Source: Pseudomonadota bacterium
Lineage (GTDB): Bacteria > Desulfobacterota > Desulfarculia > Desulfarculales > Desulfarculaceae
Direction of reading: 5' to 3'
DNA length: 64,000 bases
NCBI GenBank assembly: GCA_018902755.1
Contig: JAHIQI010000068.1
Coordinates: 35,026-99,025 of the forward strand
Of the stretch, positions 42,166-50,556 are shown piece by piece. The notes beneath the pieces were generated by a model that worked only from the letters and a program-made list of their open reading frames with translations, did no database searches and was not told where the DNA came from. The stretch's first letter is position 1; the number at the start of each line of letters is the position of its first letter. The position numbers were made by a program, and so were the translations under genes.

Positions 42166-42984
42166 CTACCAGGAACCGGAGGCGCCGCCGCCCCCGCTCA
42201 TGCCGCCGCCAAAGCCGCCGAATCCCCCGCCGAAGCCGCCGAAGCCGCCTCCCCGGGAGAAGCCGCCGCCCATATTGGAGCCCATCATGGAGCCCAACAG
42301 GATGGCGGGCAGCACGCCGCCACCGCCCCGCCCACCCCGGCCGCCGCGCTTGCCGAACATGCGCATGACCAGCCAGAAGATGATGAGCACCACGAACAGG
42401 CCGCCCAGGCTGAAGCCCCGGGAAACGCCCTGCTTGATCTTTACCTCGGGCACTCCGGTGAGCTTGACGCCCTGGCTCTGGGCGATCAGGGAGGCGACGG
42501 CCGCCTCACCGGCCAGCAGGCCCTGGGCGAACTTGCCCTTCTTGAAGTAGGGCAGCAGATATTGGTCGCGCACCGCCCCGGAGGTGGCGTCGGTGAGAAC
42601 CCCTTCCAGGCCGTAGCCTACCTCGATGCGCAGCTTGCGCTCGGTGGGGGCCAGCAGGATGAGCACGCCCTTGTCCTCGCCCTTTTTGCCGATGCCCCAC
42701 TTCTGGAAGAGCTGCACCGCGGCCTGCTCGATGCTCTCGCCGTCCAGGGAGGGCACCGTGGCCACCACCACCGCCGCGCCGGTCTTTTGGTAAAGCTCGG
42801 TGGCGATGGCTTCCATGGCCTGCTTGGCCTGGGCGGGCAGCATCTTGGCATAGTCGCCCACCGCGCTGGGTTGGCCCCCCGGCCCGGTGGGGCGGGGATA
42901 GTCCAGGGCGGCCAGGGCGGATGTGGCCAAGGCCAACAGGGCGGCCAAGGCGATTATCAGGGGGAACAGGCGGCGGGGTCTCAC
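42166..42984 (-). CDS. TPM-domain (YgcG-like) exported protein
   Basis: 272 residues. Signal peptide (LIIALAALLALATSALA), then a TPM domain (DYAKMLPAQAKQAME ... GIGKKGEDKGVLILLAPTERKLRIEVGYGLEG). One membrane helix follows (LGGLFVVLIIFWLVMRMF), with a Gly-rich tail ending in GGFGG repeats and SGSW. This is the usual TPM_phosphatase/YgcG layout found beside lemA. Overlaps dnaJ by 4 bp. Confidence 0.9.
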   Translation of the reverse strand: MRPRRLFPLIIALAALLALATSALAALDYPRPTGPGGQPSAVGDYAKMLPAQAKQAMEAIATELYQKTGAAVVVATVPSLDGESIEQAAVQLFQKWGIGKKGEDKGVLILLAPTERKLRIEVGYGLEGVLTDATSGAVRDQYLLPYFKKGKFAQGLLAGEAAVASLIAQSQGVKLTGVPEVKIKQGVSRGFSLGGLFVVLIIFWLVMRMFGKRGGRGGRGGGGVLPAILLGSMMGSNMGGGFSRGGGFGGFGGGFGGFGGGMSGGGGASGSW

Positions 42985-43928
42985 AAGCCCTCCTCGGACA
43001 GTTTCTCCAGCAGCTCTTTTTGTTCTTTGCTCAGCCGCTTGGGCACCTCGATGGCCACCCGCACGAAAAGGTCGCCCCGGCCCGAGCCGTTGAAGTTGGG
43101 CAGTCCCTGGCCCTTGAGGCGCAGGCGGGCCCCCGGCTGGGTGCCCTTGGGCAGCTTCACCGTGAGGTTCTTGCCGTCGATGGTGGCCACCTCCACGGTG
43201 GCTCCCAGGGCGGCCTGGCTGAAGGGCACGGTCACCGTGCTCTCCAGGTCCGCGCCTTCGCGCTTGAACTGGGCATTGTCCAGGACGTTGATCTTGATAA
43301 GCAGGTCGCCGGCGGGCGCGCCCATGGGGCCGGGCTCGCCCTTGCCCGCCAGGCGCAGCTTCTTGCCGCTCTCTATGCCCGGCGGGACCTTTACGCTGAC
43401 CCGCTCGGTGTTGTTGCCCAGGCGGTAGGAGACCATCTTCTCGCCGCCGTTGAACACCTCTTCCAGGCTCACCGGCAGCTCGTAGACCAGGTCCGTGCCC
43501 TTGGCCGGGGCTCCGCCCATGCCGCCGTAAGGCTGCTGGAAGCCGCCGAAGCCGGTGTGGGGGCCGCCGTCGGTGGTGTAGGTGCGGAATCCGCCTCGGC
43601 CGCCGCCCCCGAAGAACTGGCTGAAGGCGTCGCCGCCCAGGCCCATGCCCCGGAGGATGTCGTTGATGTCGCTGCCCCTGTAGATGTCTTCCTGGCTATA
43701 GCGCTGCTTGAACCCGCTGGAGCCGTAGGTGTCGAATTCCTTCTTTTTCTTGGGGTCGCTGAGGACGGCGTAGGCCTCGTTGATTTCCTTGAACTTGTCC
43801 TCGGCCTCTTTGTCGCCCTTGTTGCGGTCCGGGTGATACTTGAGGGCCAGCTTGCGGTAGGCCTTCTTGATCTCCTCGGGCGAGGCGCTTTTGGCCACCC
43901 CCAGCACTTTGTAGTAATCTTTGGCCAT
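42981..43928 (-). CDS. DnaJ/CbpA-type co-chaperone lacking the zinc-finger domain
   Basis: 315 residues. J domain at 1-70 with the HPD motif (ALKYHPDRN), a Gly/Phe-rich linker (FGGGGRGGFRT), and two C-terminal substrate-binding beta domains (VKVPPGIESGKKLRLAGKG; VKLPKGTQPGARLRLKGQGLP). The four CxxCxGxG zinc motifs of DnaJ proper are absent, so this is a class B/CbpA-like Hsp40. Last-translated neighbour of the TPM gene, overlapping by 4 bp. Confidence 0.9.
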   Translation of the reverse strand: MAKDYYKVLGVAKSASPEEIKKAYRKLALKYHPDRNKGDKEAEDKFKEINEAYAVLSDPKKKKEFDTYGSSGFKQRYSQEDIYRGSDINDILRGMGLGGDAFSQFFGGGGRGGFRTYTTDGGPHTGFGGFQQPYGGMGGAPAKGTDLVYELPVSLEEVFNGGEKMVSYRLGNNTERVSVKVPPGIESGKKLRLAGKGEPGPMGAPAGDLLIKINVLDNAQFKREGADLESTVTVPFSQAALGATVEVATIDGKNLTVKLPKGTQPGARLRLKGQGLPNFNGSGRGDLFVRVAIEVPKRLSKEQKELLEKLSEEGL

Positions 43929-44164
43929 TTATATCTTTAATCGCTTCTCGCGGTTAAAGCCGCCCTACGGCGGCTGGATGTTTGGGCAATATCTTATCAG
44001 ACAGGCCGTCCGCCGGGGCGGCCAGCTGCTTTTTAATATAGGTACCGCACCTGGGGGTGTCAAGAAACCCGAGCGCGATTGTTCCCTTTTGCCGAGCGCT
44101 TGCGCCCCGCCGCGCCCCCGGCCTTGGTGGGGCTGGGGGGGTGTGCTAAGATCGCCTTTGGAGG

Positions 44165-44608
44165 ATGCCCTTGGACCGCGTAAAGGTGGAATACGTCAAT
44201 CTGCGCCAAGCCCGCGCCGCGCTGGAACAGGCCGCCGCCCGCCTGGCTGAACGCCATTGGTCCCAGGGCCAAAAGGTGCTGATCCTGGCCGCGGACCCAG
44301 CCCAGGCCGAGCTTTTGGACCGGGCCTTGTGGAGCTACGAGCAAAACTCCTTTTTGCCCCACGCCCAGGCCGGAGGAGCTGACCAGGACGAGGAGCCCAT
44401 CCTCATCGCCACCGACCTGGCCAACCCCAACCAGGCCCCGGTGCTCATCAGCGCCGCGCCCCTGGGGGAGATGCCCTGCGCCGATTTTCAGCATCTTATC
44501 CAACTCCTGCCCCTGGACGACGAGGCCGGGCTTCAGCTCTGCCGGGACTGCTACAAGGCGCTGAATCAGGCGGGACAGGTGGAGCTAACCCACACCACCA
44601 CAGTTTAG
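44165..44608 (+). CDS. holC: DNA polymerase III chi subunit (HolC)
   Basis: Links the clamp loader to SSB. About 147 residues. VEYVNLRQ, AARLAERHWSQGQKVLILAAD, and the LWSYEQNSFLPHA motif (family: LWTFxPxSFLPH) are diagnostic; PVLISAAPL lies towards the end. The ATG at 44165 is directly abutted by GGAGG, too close to use well. TTG at 44171 has the right 6-nt spacing and may be the true start. The C-terminus has an unusual Cys pair-like LCRDCYKAL. Confidence 0.88.
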   Translation: MPLDRVKVEYVNLRQARAALEQAAARLAERHWSQGQKVLILAADPAQAELLDRALWSYEQNSFLPHAQAGGADQDEEPILIATDLANPNQAPVLISAAPLGEMPCADFQHLIQLLPLDDEAGLQLCRDCYKALNQAGQVELTHTTTV

Positions 44609-44812
44609 TCCGGCACAGCCAGGCCCCGCATGGCGGCGTTGTCGGCTACGCCTCCGGCTGTCGCTTGCCCGACGCCTTGCCCTGCGGCGGCTGGCGGTGC
44701 TGGGGGATTATATTAGTATTAATGGCTTTTTTGCCGTGGCCCGGCTCGGCTGAATCAGGCGGTTCCAGCGGCCCCGGGCGGTCCCTAACTCGCGGCCCGG
44801 CCAGATTTTCCC

Positions 44813-44841
44813 TTGCCGTGGCCCACTTTGTCCGGTATATA
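44813..44841 (+). promoter_or_regulatory. Promoter for the 30-codon ribosomal-type gene
   Basis: TTGCCG (44813-44818), 17-bp spacer, TATATA (44836-44841). A short leader hairpin (AAGCC/GGCTT followed by TTT, about 44855-44870) lies before the gene. The rest of the 303-bp gap 44609-44911 shows nothing else. Confidence 0.55.
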
Positions 44842-44911
44842 TCTGATCTCCGTGAAGCCCTGCGGCTTTTTAGGCCGCCGGAAGCGAACCGCACCCAAAA
44901 AGGCAGATTTC

Positions 44912-45004
44912 ATGGGTTCTGTGATCAAAAAGCGGCGTAAGAAGATCCGCAAACATAAGCATCGCAAGCTGCTCAAGTCCACGCGCCATCAGCGTCGTAA
45001 GTAG
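44912..45004 (+). CDS. bS22/mS38-like (AURKAIP1/COX24 domain) micro-protein
   Basis: 30 residues beginning MGSVIKKRRKKIRKHKHRK and ending RHQRRK, so over half Lys/Arg. It is almost the same as the start of mycobacterial small-subunit protein bS22 (MGSVIKKRRKRM...KKKHRKLL-R-TR-QRRK as I recall it) and the conserved core of mitochondrial mS38. Expected to bind rRNA at the decoding side of the small subunit. Own promoter at 44813; AAGG about 9 nt before the ATG; GC-rich hairpin after the stop. Easily missed because of its length. Confidence 0.85.
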   Translation: MGSVIKKRRKKIRKHKHRKLLKSTRHQRRK

Positions 45005-45017
45005 TTAGCTTGTCTTA

Positions 45018-45038
45018 GGGGCCGGACCCTCCGGCCCC
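45018..45038 (+). terminator. GC-rich hairpin after the micro-protein gene
   Basis: GGGGCCGG / CCGGCCCC with a 5-nt loop, 13 bp after the stop. No T-run follows, so termination is likely but not certain. A second, wider inverted repeat (CACCCGG ... CCGGGTG then GTTTTTT) occupies about 45046-45115. Confidence 0.5.
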
Positions 45039-45250
45039 CGCGCGCCACCCGGCGTCCGCCGCCGCCCCCGCTAACGGGGCGGGACTGTTTCGGGCTCCGG
45101 GTGGTGGTGTTTTTTCTCTCAGGGGCTTTGAGGCTCGTGCAGGGCGCAGTCGCCCTTTCCCGATTTTGCCAATAGTCGTCATGGTGAACAGCGGCGAAGG
45201 CAAAGGTTGGGAAGGTGAGGGAGTCCCTTCAGCCGCGACGTAGCCATCGT

Positions 45251-45297
45251 CCTTTTCCCTTGTCATGCCTGCGTTCACCAGACACGGCCAAACCACC
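45251..45297. repeat. Dispersed 47-bp repeat, copy 2
   Basis: Same orientation as 36482-36528, starting CCTTTTCCCTTGTCATGCCT, about four differences. It lies in a 500-bp gene-free gap (45005-45504). Confidence 0.75.
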
Positions 45298-45335
45298 TGT
45301 TAAACTCGCACCCCTCCCGCCTGGGGGAAGTCGAA

Positions 45336-45379
45336 GATCACCACGTCGCATCTCTTCCGAGATGCTTCTCGTGATGACG
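45336..45379. repeat. REP-like palindromic repeat
   Basis: GATCACCACG-TC-GCATCTC, TTCC, GAGATGC-TT-CTCGTGAT: an imperfect 44-bp palindrome. It is of the kind (GTCATnnCGAG ... GCGACGTGGnnATC) scattered between genes in many proteobacteria. The rest of the gap before the transglycosylase gene is empty. Confidence 0.55.
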
Positions 45380-45504
45380 TCTATTGCTGAAAAGCTAACA
45401 AACGCGGAAAGCTATGATCCCCGCCGGGCTATGAAAACTGGGGGGCAACGCGGTATGCCGCTGGCTGACGCAGCCGAATGCGCTGTTTATTTGGAAATGA
45501 AACC

Positions 45505-46110
45505 CTAAAATTGGGCTCTGGCGTTGTACTGGGCGCGGAACAGGTCCAAGTTCTCCATGACCTCGTCCACGTACTGGCGGGTTTCGGCGATGTCGGGCAT
45601 GCCGCCCGCCTCGGCCACCTTGGAGGGCCCGGCGTTGTAGGCGGCCAGGGCTAGGCGCAGGTTGCCCTGGTATTCCCGGTACAAGCTGGCCAGATAGCCC
45701 ACCCCGGCGTCCAGGTTGGCCTGGGGGTCCAGGGGGCGGGCCAGCTTGAGGTGCCGGGCAGTGACCGGGGTGATCTGCATGAGCCCCATGGCTCCGCGTT
45801 GGCTGCGGGCCTGGGGCAAGAAGCGGCTTTCGGTCTGGATGACGGCCATGACCAGGGCTGGCTCCAGGCCGTGCTTGCGGGCCGCCCGGCGGGCCAGGGG
45901 CCACACAGCCCGCTGGCGCTGGCGCAGGGGCAGCACCAGGTTGATCCGCTGGCGGGCGGAGGCCACGGGGTCGATCACCTGCCACGAGGCGGACGCCACC
46001 ACCGTCACCCGGGGTGCGGGCTCAAAAAACATTATCCCGGCCAAACCACTAAGACCGGCCATGATGGCGACCAGGGTCAGGCGGGACATATGGGGTTTCA
46101 GACGTGACAT
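45505..46110 (-). CDS. Lytic transglycosylase (SLT family)
   Basis: 201 residues. Membrane anchor or signal at the N-terminus (LTLVAIMAGLSGLAGIMFF). SLT domain from ~75: ALVMAVIQTESRF with the catalytic Glu, SQRGAMGLMQITPVTA, LDAGVGYLASLYREYQGNLRLALAAYNAGP. Cleaves peptidoglycan between MurNAc and GlcNAc. Short compared with Slt70, typical of EmtA/YjbJ-type enzymes. Single-gene unit. Confidence 0.92.
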   Translation of the reverse strand: MSRLKPHMSRLTLVAIMAGLSGLAGIMFFEPAPRVTVVASASWQVIDPVASARQRINLVLPLRQRQRAVWPLARRAARKHGLEPALVMAVIQTESRFLPQARSQRGAMGLMQITPVTARHLKLARPLDPQANLDAGVGYLASLYREYQGNLRLALAAYNAGPSKVAEAGGMPDIAETRQYVDEVMENLDLFRAQYNARAQF

Positions 46111-46316
46111 AGTCAGCCTTTATGCCAAAAAATATGGTAATCCTGGTCCAATATGTCAACGGGTATTTGTTCACCCAAAAGTTACAATCTTGTATGGCTT
46201 GTAATCACTAGTAGTTATGCAGGATAAAAACCTCTTGACCGGGGCGTTTTTGGCTGCTTTTTTGGGGCTGACGAAGCCGTAAAGCAACTTTTCCCAACAT
46301 GTTGGGGGTCAGACAG

Positions 46317-47141
46317 ATGCAACACCAAGATGATGTAACCCAAGCTGCACAATACCTGCGCAACCGCCTGCCCGGCGGGTTCAGCCCGCGGGTGGCGGTC
46401 ACCCTGGGCACCGGCCTGAGCGGCCTGGGCGAGGCCATCGAGGCGGCGGTGCGGGTGCCTTACGAGGAGATCCCCGGCTTCCCGGTGTCCACGGTGCAAA
46501 GCCACGCCGGGGAGCTGGTGCTGGGCCGTTTGGCGGGCCAGCCAGTGGCCGCCCTGGCCGGGCGCTTCCATCTTTACGAAGGCTACAGCGCCCGCCAGGT
46601 CACCATGCCCATCCGGCTCCTGGCCCTTTTAGGTGTGGACACCTTCATGGTCACTTGCGCCGCCGGGGGCCTGGACCCGGCCATGAGCTCGGGCCGGGTG
46701 ATGCTGATCACCGACCACATCAACTTCACCGGCGACAACCCCCTCATCGGCCCCAACGTGGACGAGTGGGGCGAGCGCTTCCCGGACATGAGCCAAGTCT
46801 ACGATCCCCAACTCCTGGCCCTGGCCCGGAGCGTGGCCCAGGCCCAGGGCATCGCCATGTATCAGGGGGTGTACGTGGGGCTGAAGGGCCCCAGCATGGA
46901 GACCCCGGCCGAGACCCGTATGCTGCGCACCCTGGGGGCCGACGCGGTGGGCATGTCCACCGTGCTGGAGGTGATCGCCGCCCGCCACATGGGCCTAAGG
47001 GTGATGGGACTGGCGGCCATCAGCAACGTGAACATCCCCGAGGACATGCAGCCATCGCCCATTGATCTGGTGATCGAGAACGCGGGGAAAGCGGGCGGGG
47101 ACATGGCCCGCATCATCAAGGGAGTCTTGGGGGAGTTGTAG
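46317..47141 (+). CDS. punA: Purine nucleoside phosphorylase (trimeric type)
   Basis: Splits purine nucleosides with phosphate for salvage. 274 residues from ATG 46317, which has GGGGGT 8 nt upstream; ATG 46299 lacks a ribosome site. VTLGTGLSGLGEAIE (phosphate loop), GRFHLYEGYS, VTCAAGGLDPAMSSGRVMLITDHIN, YVGLKGPSMETPAE (purine/ribose site), and GADAVGMSTVLEVIAARHMG are all family signatures. Confidence 0.93.
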   Translation: MQHQDDVTQAAQYLRNRLPGGFSPRVAVTLGTGLSGLGEAIEAAVRVPYEEIPGFPVSTVQSHAGELVLGRLAGQPVAALAGRFHLYEGYSARQVTMPIRLLALLGVDTFMVTCAAGGLDPAMSSGRVMLITDHINFTGDNPLIGPNVDEWGERFPDMSQVYDPQLLALARSVAQAQGIAMYQGVYVGLKGPSMETPAETRMLRTLGADAVGMSTVLEVIAARHMGLRVMGLAAISNVNIPEDMQPSPIDLVIENAGKAGGDMARIIKGVLGEL

Positions 47142-47194
47142 GCGGCCGCGCCAGATGCCCCAGGGCAACGTGGCGGGCTGATAGGCTTTTTCCC

Positions 47195-47319
47195 GGCGGG
47201 TTTGGTCAGGTGTTCGCGGGCGAGGCGTCCGGCGAGCGCGGGCCGCAGACGTAGCCCGAGCTACGTCGAGGCCCAAGCGATGCCGGCAACAAAGCCCACG
47301 GGCAGCCGGCGAACCCGCC
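47195..47319. repeat. 125-bp palindromic intergenic element
   Basis: Outer arms GGCGGGTT / AACCCGCC, inner arms CCGGC...GGGCC / GGCCC...GCCGG, and a perfect centre ACGTAGC-CCGA-GCTACGT (47249-47266). The centre lies exactly midway, so the element folds into one long hairpin. It fills the gap between punA and the convergent usp gene and may end transcription or be a REP-type repeat. Confidence 0.7.
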
Positions 47320-47321
47320 CC

Positions 47322-48263
47322 CTAGCCTACGATCCAGACCGCCACATCCTTGGCCTTGCCCATGACCTTGTCGCTGACGTGGCCCAGGAAGAAGGAGCGG
47401 TTTTCGCCCCGGCGGCCCAGGACCACGGTGCCGTAATTGCCTTTTTTCACCTCGTCCAAGATGGCTCCGGACACCGACATGCCGCCCTCGATGGTCTTGG
47501 TCTCCACCTGGTCGGGGCTAAGGCCCGCCTGGTCCAGCACCTTCAGCGCCCTGGCGTAGAAGTCGTCCATGCACTGGGCGTCGGAGTGCATGATGTCCGC
47601 CTCGATGCCCTCGGCCAACTCGGTCTCCACGAAGTCCAGGGTGCAGTAGTTGCCCAGGGAGGCCCCCACGTGCAGCAGGGTTATCTTGCACTCGGGGTTT
47701 TCGCCCAGCATGAAGGCCAAGTGGTCCACCGCCTTTAGCGAGCCCTCGCTGCCGTCAACCGGGCACAGCACCTTCAGGCTGGTCACCTGGCCGCCCACCA
47801 CCCACAGGGGCAGGCGCTCGGAGTGCTGCACCACCTTGTTGGTCACGCTGCCCAGGAACAGCTCCTGGGCCTTGGAGATGCCCCGGCGGCCCAGCACCAA
47901 GGCGTCGTAGAGCCCCTGCTCGGCCTCGAAGATGATGTCGCGGGCCGCGTCGCTGCTGCGGGGCAGGGGCTTTTTCTCCACCGCCTCCGGGGCCATGCCG
48001 TGGCGCACCAGATGCTCGGTGCACTTGTCCAGCACCACGGCGGCCTCCTTGCGGTTGCGCGTCTCCAGCTCGCGCAGGCGCTTGAAGGACTCGGGGTCGC
48101 GCTGGCCTTCCCGGCGCAAATAGGGCGGCACCGGGTTCATGATGTAGAGCAGGGTGACCCTTAACTCCCGGATCATGGCCCCTTCCATGAGCCCCACGTA
48201 GTCCACTGCCTTCAGGGCCGCGGGTGAGCCGTCCACCGCCACCAGGATTTTTTTGTCCACCAT
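47322..48263 (-). CDS. Double-domain universal stress protein
   Basis: 313 residues, two Usp domains in tandem (~1-155 and ~160-313). Each starts with the expected strand (KILVAVDGSPAALKAVDY; LKVLCPVDGSEGSLKAVDH) and ends with the ATP-binding loop (VLGRRGISKAQELFLGSVTN; VLGRRGENRSFFLGHVSD), matching G-x2-G-x9-G-S/T. The second has His in place of Ser/Thr after the last Gly (FLGHVS). Cytoplasmic. 9 bp from the next gene. Confidence 0.92.
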   Translation of the reverse strand: MVDKKILVAVDGSPAALKAVDYVGLMEGAMIRELRVTLLYIMNPVPPYLRREGQRDPESFKRLRELETRNRKEAAVVLDKCTEHLVRHGMAPEAVEKKPLPRSSDAARDIIFEAEQGLYDALVLGRRGISKAQELFLGSVTNKVVQHSERLPLWVVGGQVTSLKVLCPVDGSEGSLKAVDHLAFMLGENPECKITLLHVGASLGNYCTLDFVETELAEGIEADIMHSDAQCMDDFYARALKVLDQAGLSPDQVETKTIEGGMSVSGAILDEVKKGNYGTVVLGRRGENRSFFLGHVSDKVMGKAKDVAVWIVG

Positions 48264-48272
48264 GCTCCTCCT

Positions 48273-48509
48273 TTAAATAATGCCCAGCTTCATGGCCCCG
48301 ATCTTGGCGCGCAGATGCTGCATCTGGGTCCCCAGCATCATCTTTTGCTGCTTCAGGCGGTGAATCTCGGCGGCGTGGTTTTCTCCGTGGGTCGACTCGG
48401 AGATCATGAGCTCCTTGACCAGGGCGGCGCATTGGGCCTGCTCCTGGGCCAGGGACTCTATTTCTTGCTCCAGTTGGGCGATTTCGTGATTATGGTCGTT
48501 TGTTTTCAT
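48273..48509 (-). CDS. Small coiled-coil protein, 78 aa
   Basis: Starts MKTNDHNHEIAQLEQEIESL; almost wholly helical with heptads of Leu/Ile/Met, so a coiled coil is likely. No family recognised. The ATG at 48509 overlaps the end of the secreted-protein gene by 4 bp and has GAGGG upstream. Between that gene and usp on the same strand; a structural or scaffold role is possible. Confidence 0.6.
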   Translation of the reverse strand: MKTNDHNHEIAQLEQEIESLAQEQAQCAALVKELMISESTHGENHAAEIHRLKQQKMMLGTQMQHLRAKIGAMKLGII

Positions 48510-49105
48510 GGCTGTTTTCCCTCGGCGGCCCCGGCCAGGGCCGGGCAGGCGTCCAAATCGTGTTGAGCCAGCCCCCTGAGCTTGGCGTCCAGGCAGTCCA
48601 GCAGGGCCACCAAGTCGTAGGGGTTTTTGATCTCGTTCTTTTTCTGCTCGTACACCCGGTCGCGCCAGTCGTAGTCCAGGTAGACCAGGCCGGTCAGGCC
48701 CCGGCGCCACTCCAGGTCCAGCCCGGGGCGCTTGGCCGCGGCCAGGCGCTGGTAGGAGCGCTCCATGGCCTGATACAGGGCTTGGCGGGCGGCGGCGATT
48801 CCTTGGCTGTCCGCGGGGGGAGTCCGGGCCAGGTCGCGGATGGCCTCCTCCACTCCCAGAAAATATGGTTCCAACTCCTGAGCATAGTAGTATAAACGGA
48901 GCTTTTGGAAATATGATAATTCCCGGCCCTTGGCGATAAGCTCGTCGCGGCCCAGGCGGCCGGAGCGCACTCCCTCGGTGATTTCCCGCTCTCCGTCCAC
49001 GGCGGGCGGGCCTTGAGAGGCTTTCTCCTGGGCCAGAGCGGGAGGAGGCGCGGCGGCCAACAGGCTCGCCAACAGTAGGGCAGATAAGTATATTAGGCGG
49101 ATCAT
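48506..49105 (-). CDS. Secreted hypothetical protein, 199 aa
   Basis: Signal peptide (IRLIYLSALLLASLLAAAPPPALA) and a helical, charged mature part with no known domain (YFQKLRLYYYAQELEPYFLG; RVYEQKKNEIKNPYDLVALLDCLD). Probably periplasmic. First gene of the three-gene minus-strand run with the coiled-coil and Usp genes. Confidence 0.6.
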   Translation of the reverse strand: MIRLIYLSALLLASLLAAAPPPALAQEKASQGPPAVDGEREITEGVRSGRLGRDELIAKGRELSYFQKLRLYYYAQELEPYFLGVEEAIRDLARTPPADSQGIAAARQALYQAMERSYQRLAAAKRPGLDLEWRRGLTGLVYLDYDWRDRVYEQKKNEIKNPYDLVALLDCLDAKLRGLAQHDLDACPALAGAAEGKQP

Positions 49106-49226
49106 GACTAAAATTCTAACCTCGCTTGGTGGCGGGCACCAAGCCCCTGTGGGGACAGGTAAGGGTTTTTTATAAAAAAAGATTTACAACACAGTCACAT
49201 TATAGCTACATTGCCAGGGCGATTTG

Positions 49227-49285
49227 TTGTCAACCCCGGCTAAATGGGCTATAAGGAAATTACTAAGGTTAGACCTTAGGCCTAA
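49227..49285 (+). promoter_or_regulatory. Promoter and palindromic operator candidate for the acyl-CoA dehydrogenase cluster
   Basis: TTGTCA (49227-49232), 17-bp spacer, TATAAG (49250-49255). The perfect palindrome TTAGGCCTAA (49276-49285) lies about 15 bp after the expected start of transcription, where a repressor would block the operon. Confidence 0.55.
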
Positions 49286-49315
49286 AGGGTGGTAGGCCCT
49301 TTTCGGGGAGGTTGT

Positions 49316-50467
49316 ATGCTTTTTCTGACTCCTGAACAACATGAGCTACAACAGCGGGTAAAGGCCGTGGTGCGCGAAAAGATAGCCCCCATCGCGCGCC
49401 GCATCGAGGCTACCCCCGAGTTCCCTCAGGACGCCTACCAGGCCCTGGCCGGCGAGAAGCTTTTCTGCCTTTCCATGCCCAAGGAGTACGGCGGCGTAGA
49501 GGGCGACGCCACCAGCCTGGCCCTGATGGTGGAGACCATAGCCACCGCCAGCCCCAGCTCGGCCCTGATGGTGTTCGTGACCAACGCGGTGTTGCGCACC
49601 ATAGCCATCACCGGCACCAGGGAGCAGAAGAAGCGCCTGTTCGCGGAGCTGAAAAGCGGCGACGTGCCCCTGGGCTTTTGCCTCACCGAGCCCGACTACG
49701 GCTCGGACGCGGCCAGCCTACAGACCAAGGCCGAACCCACCGAGGGGGGCTATCTGCTCACCGGCAGCAAGGTGTACATAACCATCGGCCCCCATGGCCG
49801 CTACTATCTGGTCTTCGCCCGCACCGGCCCCGGCCCCCGGGCGGCGGGCATCAGCGCCTTTTTGATGGACCGCCACGCCGAGGGCGTCACCTTTGTCCCG
49901 CCCGAGAAAAAGATGGGCCTGCACGGCTCCGTCACCAGCCAGATGTTCATGGACAAGGTTTTCGTGCCGGAGAACATGCGCCTGTGGCCCGAAGGCGAGG
50001 GCTGGCGGGTATTGGCCGACGTTTCCAACCCCATGCGGGTGTGGGGCGCGGCCTCCCTGGCCCTGGGCACCGCCCAAGGGGTCTTGAACGACTGCCTGGA
50101 GTACGCCACCAAGAACCGGCTGTTCTCCGAGCAGGGCATCGCCTTCGTCCTGGCCGACATGGAGATGAACATAGAGGCCTGCCGCAGCCTGAACTACCGC
50201 GTGTGCCGCCTGGTGGAGGACCACCGCTCCAGCGCCCGCCAGGTGGAGTCCATGGTCTCCATGGCCAAGTGCTTCGCCGCCGACACGGCCATGAAGGTGG
50301 CGGACATGGCCTACAACGTCCTGGGCAACGAGATGGCCCGGGCAGAAAACGCCTCGGCCCAGCTGTTCCGCGCGGCCAAGGGCATTCAGATTTTCGACGG
50401 AAGCAACCAGATCCAACGCCTGATAGTGGCCCGCAACCTGGCCGCCAAGGGCAGAGAGCTCGTATAG
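49316..50467 (+). CDS. Acyl-CoA dehydrogenase with Asp at the usual catalytic Glu position
   Basis: FAD enzyme of the acyl-CoA dehydrogenase fold. 383 residues from ATG 49316 (GGGGAGG upstream). GFCLTEPDYGSDAASL and the AKCFAADTAMKVADMAYNVLGN stretch are typical. The C-terminal motif, normally Y-E-G-T, reads IFDGSNQIQRL: Asp replaces Glu as possible base. Asp-based variants are known among cyclohexane/cyclohexene-carboxyl-CoA dehydrogenases of anaerobic aromatic degraders, which would suit this context, but the substrate is inferred. Followed by gdh and gcdA on the same strand. Confidence 0.88.
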   Translation: MLFLTPEQHELQQRVKAVVREKIAPIARRIEATPEFPQDAYQALAGEKLFCLSMPKEYGGVEGDATSLALMVETIATASPSSALMVFVTNAVLRTIAITGTREQKKRLFAELKSGDVPLGFCLTEPDYGSDAASLQTKAEPTEGGYLLTGSKVYITIGPHGRYYLVFARTGPGPRAAGISAFLMDRHAEGVTFVPPEKKMGLHGSVTSQMFMDKVFVPENMRLWPEGEGWRVLADVSNPMRVWGAASLALGTAQGVLNDCLEYATKNRLFSEQGIAFVLADMEMNIEACRSLNYRVCRLVEDHRSSARQVESMVSMAKCFAADTAMKVADMAYNVLGNEMARAENASAQLFRAAKGIQIFDGSNQIQRLIVARNLAAKGRELV

Positions 50468-50556
50468 GACGCCCGGATAATCCGGGCCAAACACATACCA
50501 GGCCCAAACCGAGGGGACCAGAGGACGGCCCCTACTTTTAGGGAGGATTAAGCGAA

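Noticed and set aside
45215..45508. 97-residue plus-strand frame in the gap before the transglycosylase
   Set aside because: It runs through the dispersed 47-bp repeat and the REP-like palindrome and has no ribosome site.
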